NCBI GenBank assembly: GCA_036971715.1 | Contig: JAVHJL010000003.1 | Coordinates: 1,178,001 to 1,242,000, forward strand | Source: Arthrobotrys musiformis | Lineage: Eukaryota > Ascomycota > Orbiliomycetes > Orbiliales > Orbiliaceae | Reading direction: 5' to 3' | Length of the DNA stretch: 64,000 nt | In this document: in pieces, positions 58,312-64,000 of the stretch | Layout: the number at the start of each line of letters is the position of its first letter | Numbering within the stretch: the first letter of the stretch is position 1 | Made by a program: the position numbers and the translations under genes | The notes under the pieces: generated by a model | The model's input: the letters and a program-made list of their open reading frames with translations, nothing else | Told to the model about the DNA's origin: nothing | Database searches by the model: none

Positions 58312-59864
58312 ATGACAATAGCAATCGGCCTGGAGGGCTCAGCCAACAAGCTGGGGGTGGGTATAATCCGCCACACACCATCCAAACCCGCCGAGATCCT
58401 CTCCAACATCCGACATACCTTCGTCTCGCCGCCCGGCGAGGGGTTCTTACCGAAGGATACGGCGATTCACCACCGTTCTTGGGTTGTGAAACTGGTCAAA
58501 CAGGCGTTGAAGGAGAGCGGGGTTACAGTCCGTGAGGTCGATTGTATTTGCTACACCAAGGGTAAATCTTTTTTTAACATTTTTTTTGATCACTTCTTTT
58601 GTGAAAAATAGAGGTCTTTGTCTGGGGAGGATTTTATGAGACCGATGAGGGAGGGCTGAGCTGACGAAAAATAACTAGGACCTGGAATGGGTGCGCCGTT
58701 ACAGTCGGTGGCTGTTGCGGCTCGGACGTTGGCGCTGCTGTGGGATAAGCCGCTTGTAGGTGTGAACCATTGTGTAGGCCGTATGTTCCCTTTCGCCACC
58801 CGAAAAATGTTATGTGAGAACAGTATTATTTTAACAATATGTTATAGACATCGAAATGGGGCGGGAGATCACAGGGGCGGATAACCCTGTTGTGCTTTAC
58901 GTATCCGGAGGCAATACGCAAGTCATAGCATATGCAGATCAGAGGTATCTATCTCTATATTAATTCCCGAGGCGGCTTCGATATTTGAGACCGCCACGTA
59001 GGCGAGGCGTGATATTGACTTTGCTTATTATAAATAGATATCGTATATTCGGAGAGGCCTTAGACATTGCAATAGGTAATTGCCTTGATCGGTTTGCTCG
59101 CACGCTGAATATATCAAATGACCCAGCGCCTGGGTATAACATTGAACAAATGGCAAAGAAGTATGTGTACCTGTACAATCGTAGCCAAACCCCTCCCCTC
59201 ACCCAGGGTTCACTAACATGCAACCCTCAGAGGGAAACACCTTATAGACATACCTTACACTGTAAAAGGAATGGATTGTTCCTTCTCGGGAATCCTAGGC
59301 TTCATAGACGCTTACGCCGGGGAAATGCTCTCCGGGGTTGAAAAGCGAGATGCTGATAGTGGGGAACTAATCACACCAGAGGACTTATGTTTCTCGCTTC
59401 AGGAAACGGCATTTGCAATGCTGGTTGAGATTACGGAGAGGGCTATGGCACACGTGGGAAGTACGCAAGTCTTGATTGTCGGTGGCGTCGGATGTAACGA
59501 AAGACTGCAGGAGATGATGGGGATTATGGCGAGAGACAGGGGTGGCAGTGTTTACGCTACTGATGAAAGGTATAGTTTTTTTTGGAATCCTATATCATAA
59601 GGCGGGGGAGGGGTAGTCTCAGTCAGGTTTACTAACGGAGAAACAGGTTCTGTATAGATAACGGGATAATGATTGCACATGCTGGATTGTTGGCGTTTCA
59701 AACTGGGTTCACGACACCCATAGATGAGTCTACATGTACACAACGGTTTAGGTATGTCTCAAAGGGCTTTTGCCTTTCTTTGACCCTTTGTGAGAGTTTT
59801 TCGGGGCTGATCAAAATTTGTCCTCTTTAGGACCGACGAGGTTTTTGTAAAATGGAGAGATTAG
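58312..59864 (+). CDS. KAE1: Kae1, catalytic subunit of the KEOPS tRNA t6A synthase
   Basis: Kae1 transfers the threonylcarbamoyl group to A37 of ANN-decoding tRNAs as part of the cytosolic/nuclear KEOPS complex. Exons are 58312-58561, 58679-58780, 58848-58944, 59038-59160, 59231-59569, 59647-59751 and 59831-59864 (349 aa, typical). It begins MTIAIGLEGSANKLGVGI, without a presequence, so it is not the mitochondrial Qri7. The metal-binding pair is in VNHCVGHIEMGR (His 114 and His 118). Further motifs are LYVSGGNTQVIAY, FGEALDIAIGNCLDRFAR, GMDCSFSGI, LIVGGVGCNERL and CIDNGIMIAHAG, which carries the conserved metal Asp. All expected catalytic motifs are present. Confidence 0.96.
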
Positions 59865-60156
59865 AGATTTTTTTTGCATTTGGTTAGCGCTGGTACTCAG
59901 GATACAATGTGCCAAATCCATTTTTAAGAAGAAGATGCCGCTGTTTTAAATTTTTTGCGACGTGATAACTGGATATTGAGACTGTCCTTCTCCCATATGC
60001 GATACAATATGTACAACGAACAAAACACGAAAAAGAGGTCGGCCATCGCCGTGAAACTGGATATCAGACGCCAATAACAGTACACAAAAGAAAATTCTAG
60101 AACATGCACGAATAACAAAAAAAAACACAGCCGCAAAAGAACCAACAGGCAACTCT

Positions 60157-61665
60157 TCAAGGATATACTTCGTCTGGTAGGTTTGGGCCTTCTTGACGCG
60201 TAAAGGGCATGGGAGTGTAAATATCCATATGAGAGACCCAACCCTCAGGTTTCGGATAGTCCCGATCTTTTTCGAACGGGTTCTCCCGGATATACGAACT
60301 TATATTTTCCCATTTTCTTACCTCTTCCAAATAACCGGCTATATTTCCGAGAGCGCCATCACCACCGGAGCTATGTATTTCCGGTGTATATTCTGGAACC
60401 AAAAGGTGATTGTATGGCTCCGAAGATGCCTTTTCGGTGCTATCATCCATCAATACGGTGTTGGTTTGATCGAATTCCCAGTCGCTGTTCTGCTCTGCGA
60501 GAGCATCCCAAACCATAGATAGGCGTTTGAATGTTGAAACCTTAAGTTTGAAGTATTTATGAGGGATATCCATGTCCTCCCTGGTGAATATGCGCAGAAT
60601 CTTGCTACGGTGCTCTCTGGGCATAGTGGCTTTTAGTAGGTTCAAGATAGTGCCTTGCATTGCGGAGGAAAAGATGACGACGTGGTGTTCCCGGAAAATG
60701 TAGTCCAGAAAAGGAGGGAGATTTGTCCGAGGCCAGGGATTGTATTTGTCCCTACATCCATTCTGCAGCCTCACGCGACAGAGAAGGGTGCCGTTGAGAT
60801 CGAGGATGACAAGGAGCTTTCGTTTGGAGGGATTGTGTACCAACTTAGTTGGAGTACGGGCGGTTAGAAGGTACTCTTCGGTTGGAATGGGTGGTGGAAG
60901 AACAACTTGAGCCATTTGATGGTCACGTTGTACCCAGCCATTTCTAAAAGACGCTGCATCTTCAGGATTTTGGGGGGTCCATTTTTTGGAGAATCTGAGA
61001 CGGTCTGGGTCATCTTCCGTTAAATAAGCTTTCGCAGGTCTTCGGCGCGGGACTCGAAGATCCGAAGTCATGAGAAAAGGGTCATCGCTCTCTAGATTTA
61101 GTTTGTCGAAATCCTCATCGATATTTCCGGCTCCCTGTCTAGCTGGTTTGGCGGTAGTAGCTGGACGGGGTGCAGGGTGTTTATGGAATTGTCGCGACTG
61201 TTGGCTCTGAGATACCTGATTTTTGGCTTTGCGTGCCCTCACCGGTGGCAGCCCCATGCCTGAGAGGCCAGAACCTGTACTCATCAAAGCATGGTAGCTT
61301 GGGATCTGAGCACCGGTGTGCTGATATGGTAGCGTCGGTGTCACTTTTTGAGGTCCCTGAGTGTTCGCATTTCGCGGCGGTGGTTTTCCAGAAGTCGGTA
61401 CCGGCTGTTCGACAATATTTCTCCCATTTTTGGATGCCTCGGCCTTCATCTCCTTTGCCCTCCTTCTCCTCTCACTGCGCTTCTGGGAGCTTGTTTTCTT
61501 GGGAGCCTGGGCGGTATCGCCCGGATCTGCGGCTTGATCGTTCATCGTATGGTAAAATGGTACATATTCGGAGTACCGAGAGCAATGCGTAGCATACGGA
61601 TGGCTGGGAGAGCTAAAGTAGCTGGGAAGGTATCTGCGAGGAAGATATGTAAACTGTGGCGGCAT
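60157..61665 (-). CDS. NIF/FCP1-like HAD-domain protein with altered active site
   Basis: A single exon encodes 502 aa. Residues 1-280 are basic, Pro/Gln-rich and probably disordered (QKRSERRRRAKEMKAEASK). From about 280 a NIF (FCP1/SCP-type) HAD domain follows: KLLVILDLNGTLLCR (motif I, Asp 289), HHVVIFSSAMQG (motif II), a helical cap, and NTVLMDDSTEKASSEPYNHL (motif III/IV). Active SCP/FCP1 phosphatases have DxDGT. Here the second acid is Asn 291 (DLNGT), so normal general acid/base catalysis should be impaired. It may be a pseudophosphatase or a weak enzyme. The first in-frame ATG is at 61665; a second Met 41 codons in is an alternative start. It is divergent from Rrp36 and convergent with Kae1. 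Confidence 0.85.
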   Translation of the reverse strand: MPPQFTYLPRRYLPSYFSSPSHPYATHCSRYSEYVPFYHTMNDQAADPGDTAQAPKKTSSQKRSERRRRAKEMKAEASKNGRNIVEQPVPTSGKPPPRNANTQGPQKVTPTLPYQHTGAQIPSYHALMSTGSGLSGMGLPPVRARKAKNQVSQSQQSRQFHKHPAPRPATTAKPARQGAGNIDEDFDKLNLESDDPFLMTSDLRVPRRRPAKAYLTEDDPDRLRFSKKWTPQNPEDAASFRNGWVQRDHQMAQVVLPPPIPTEEYLLTARTPTKLVHNPSKRKLLVILDLNGTLLCRVRLQNGCRDKYNPWPRTNLPPFLDYIFREHHVVIFSSAMQGTILNLLKATMPREHRSKILRIFTREDMDIPHKYFKLKVSTFKRLSMVWDALAEQNSDWEFDQTNTVLMDDSTEKASSEPYNHLLVPEYTPEIHSSGGDGALGNIAGYLEEVRKWENISSYIRENPFEKDRDYPKPEGWVSHMDIYTPMPFTRQEGPNLPDEVYP

Positions 61666-62333
61666 TTTGAAAGGTTCTGAGTTAGCTTATGCTGTTGATT
61701 ATATATGTAAAAAGGTGGCTCTGGCGAGCTGTAAAATGTGAGGTTCGGCAAGTACTACCTTCTCACAAATAGCCTGAGGCTTGGATACAAAGCCGAGAGC
61801 AGAATAACTGCTGAAGCTGCGAGTTATGGGACGAATTGTGGATGGTAGTGCAGCAGCTATAGAGCTTGCTGCGAATGGAGGGGCAAAAGTTCGAAGGAGT
61901 GATATCGTGATGAATGATTTGATTGTCGCGGAAGGATTGATACGAGGTGCTAGAAAGTGGTAACTACTGCTTGAATAAACCCAGAGTCGGTGGTAGGAGG
62001 TTTGAAATCCGGAGGTTGAGGTTGAAGGAGCGATGAAGTATCGAAGTTCAAGATGAGTCGTCGCAGTTGAAGTTCGAATCTGGAATATGCGGCAACGTCT
62101 GCATCCGTTTACGGCAGCTTTACCCGAATACAATTTTCACCAGGAACCCGGAAACCGCAGCCGAGCCCAGGCCTCTTTGCGGCTTAAAATTCTCAAGACA
62201 AACTTTAGCGGCAGCGCTAAAGTCAACTTGCGACTTCAAAATTTCATCCTTCTTTGCAAGGTACCCAAAAAGTCACGACTGCGAAAAAGTTATCGCCGAA
62301 ACAACCTGGTTTGAAGGATCGCACTCGGCCAAG
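61666..62333. other. Divergent promoter between NIF protein and Rrp36
   Basis: 668 nt between divergent starts. A minus-strand open frame (61699-62133) spans much of it, but has no ATG and is not called. Confidence 0.55.
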
Positions 62334-63791
62334 ATGGTGAACAAACGGGTACAAGTCCGTTACGAAGATAGCGATGTGGAAGACGAAATCAACAATTGGT
62401 CGGACGACTCCGAAGACGCCAGCGATGCTGACTCCGATGCGCCTTCTGAGGAGCCGGCTGAGAAGTCTCGATCGAGGGGGGGTACTACAAGGAAGGTACG
62501 GGGCAATACCTAGGGGATATGGGCATGAAACATCGGGATTACAAATTCAATTTACTAACAACCTAGATTCATAGCCGGCTGAGGAGGAATCGGGCGATGA
62601 CTGGAGTGAAGAGGACGACAATGGATCCGGGAGCGAGTCAGGCGAAGGGGAGGACAGCGGAGAAGAAGAAGGGGGCGAGTATGTCACAGCTGACATAGCG
62701 ACCATATCTTTTGGGGCGCTCGCAAAGGCACAGAGATCTCTGAAGCGAAAACGGGACGAACCAGAGGACGATATCAGCGATCAATCAGATTCGAAACCAA
62801 AGTTGTCAAACGGCAGAGACCCACGGAACGCGGCTCGGCTAGCAGAGATCAAGGGACGGATGCAAGCCCTCCCCGCTGACTCTAAAAGCTCATTCGCTGA
62901 AAGCCTGAGAAAAGCTAGAGAAAAGCGGAAAGGGCAGGAATCTCAAGATTCAAGATCAAAGCGCTCGAGTAAGCATGCACCAACAGAGATGTCCTCGAAG
63001 AAAGCCGTGTCTCGCCGGCGCATCGTAGTCGATATGCCGGCCGACACAACAAGAGACCCACGCTTCGACCAGATAGGACAATCTGGGGCGGTCAACATGG
63101 ACAAGATCGCCAAAAACTACGATTTCCTAGAGGACTACCGAGAATCGGAAATCAAATCATTACGTCAGGAGGCAGCGAAAGAAAAAAACCCGATTCGCAA
63201 ACAGGAGATGGAAAATACACTGAAATCTCTCGTGAGTGGAGCCTAATTCATTTATTTTCTGGGGCCCTCCTTTGGCCACGTTGCTGTCGGATGAAGGGGT
63301 GGTGTGCTGGTGGTGGGCGTAGAAATACGATGCTGACTTTTAACCTTTTTCGCCTGATAGGAATCGAAGAGAGATGCAAGAAAGCGGAGGCTTGAACATG
63401 ACAAGATCCTTGCAGAGCACAAAAAGAAAGAGCGAGAGGCCATCAAACAAGGCAAAAAGCCTTTCTACCTGAAAAAATGTATGTTGAAATCTGCAATCGG
63501 TCCGGGAGAACTGTTTTGTGAAACACTACTTCATTTCACTACCCAGACATTCTCTATTGATAGCGCATTGAATCGAATAAATTGGCTAACGCGGAGAAAT
63601 CCTGTTTTTCCCTCCCCCCGTTTCCTTGAACTATAGCCGAACAAAAGAAACTCGTTTTGACAACTCAGTTCGCAAACATGGGTGAGAAGCAGAGGTCGCG
63701 GGTCATCGAAAAGAAGAGGAAGAAGATTGCCTCGAAAGAAAAGAAACGGATGCCATGGTCTAGACGAACGGCAACCGGCCCAGAAGACTAG
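62334..63791 (+). CDS. RRP36: Ribosome biogenesis protein Rrp36
   Basis: Rrp36 is a nucleolar small-subunit processome component needed for early cleavages of pre-rRNA. Exons are 62334-62495, 62575-63231, 63361-63478 and 63637-63791 (363 aa). The N-terminus is long and acidic (EDSDVEDEINNW, then Glu/Asp/Ser/Gly-rich). The Rrp36 domain begins around TISFGALAKAQRSLKRKRDE and continues with DPRFDQIGQSGAVNMDKIAK, NYDFLEDYRESEIKSLRQ, then a basic coiled coil, KPFYLKKSEQKKLVL and QRSRVIEKKRKKIASKEKKR ending MPWSRR. The order and basic tail are characteristic. The upstream leader is short, and the last 200 nt of the window hold its 3' region. Confidence 0.94.
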
Positions 63792-64000
63792 GTTTTACCG
63801 AGCAAGCCCTCAACGGTTTTTCTTGCCTTTGGCGTTTCGTCAATATGCACCAAGTGAGACCGAGAAATATCAACAACCAGATTCTTTTCACAGCCAATTG
63901 TAACGCCTCAATATTAGTTTAACGAGATCCTGTGACTTTGTTATCATGCAGAGAGGGACTGGGATCCAAACTCCACTTTCGCTTTCGTTGATGATTTTCC

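Noticed and set aside
62070..62090. Sequence resembling a tRNA B box (GTTCGAATC)
   Set aside because: The flanking bases do not form a T-arm stem, and no A box or acceptor stem is found at the right distance.
61699..62133. Minus-strand frame resembling a mitochondrial presequence upstream of the NIF gene
   Set aside because: It contains no ATG and no downstream exon that would continue into a mature protein before the next gene. It may only reflect Ser/Ala/Arg-rich composition.
1..64000. Secondary-metabolite cluster, transposon, CRISPR, rRNA or operon-like system
   Set aside because: None of the hallmark genes, terminal repeats, arrays or conserved rRNA blocks are visible. The genes are unrelated housekeeping functions.

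Overview
This is about 64 kb of nuclear DNA from a filamentous ascomycete (Pezizomycotina). The evidence is the short GT-AG introns (mostly 50-130 nt) with CTAAC/CTGAC-like branch sites, the very high intron density (up to 14 exons per gene), and a set of conserved single-copy fungal housekeeping genes. I assembled exon structures by matching reading phase across splice sites to known protein families. In every multi-exon model the total coding length is a whole number of codons. The high intron load and very small exons suggest an early-diverging Pezizomycotina lineage, such as Orbiliomycetes or Pezizomycetes, but that is inference.

Layout, left to right. 0-10 kb: a urease accessory protein UreF (+), a 14-exon Mei2-like RNA-binding protein (-), and exocyst subunit Sec15 (+). 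10-22 kb: two long gene-poor stretches on either side of the single gene for the CCAAT-binding factor subunit HapE/Hap5 (-). 22-32 kb: a compact block with rRNA-processing factor Fcf2 (+), eIF2 assembly factor Cdc123 (-), Rai1/DXO decapping nuclease (-), a poly-histidine protein of unknown function (+), Get4 (-) and the SM protein Vps45 (-). 33-42 kb: the lysophospholipid acyltransferase Ale1/MBOAT (+), mitoribosomal protein uS10m with a very long C-terminal extension (+), mitochondrial tryptophanyl-tRNA synthetase (+) and a small unknown protein (+). 42-52 kb: a pyrimidine-rich leader, a nuclear-looking unknown protein (+) and a 5.7 kb gene desert. 51-64 kb: NuA4 subunit Epl1 (-), purine nucleoside phosphorylase (+), tRNA t6A synthase catalytic subunit Kae1 (+), an HAD/NIF-domain protein lacking the second catalytic acid (-) and ribosome biogenesis protein Rrp36 (+).

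The genes are unrelated housekeeping functions and do not form a cluster or operon. Loose themes are ribosome and tRNA biology (Fcf2, Rrp36, Cdc123, uS10m, Msw1, Kae1) and membrane traffic (Sec15, Vps45, Get4, Ale1). I saw no transposon, CRISPR array, rRNA, confident tRNA, secondary-metabolite cluster or viral insertion. I found no convincing previously undescribed system. The most noteworthy items are microexons of 7, 8 and 16 nt that complete conserved domains, a cluster of CCAAT boxes just upstream of a subunit of the CCAAT-binding complex itself, the extended uS10m, and the active-site-altered NIF protein.
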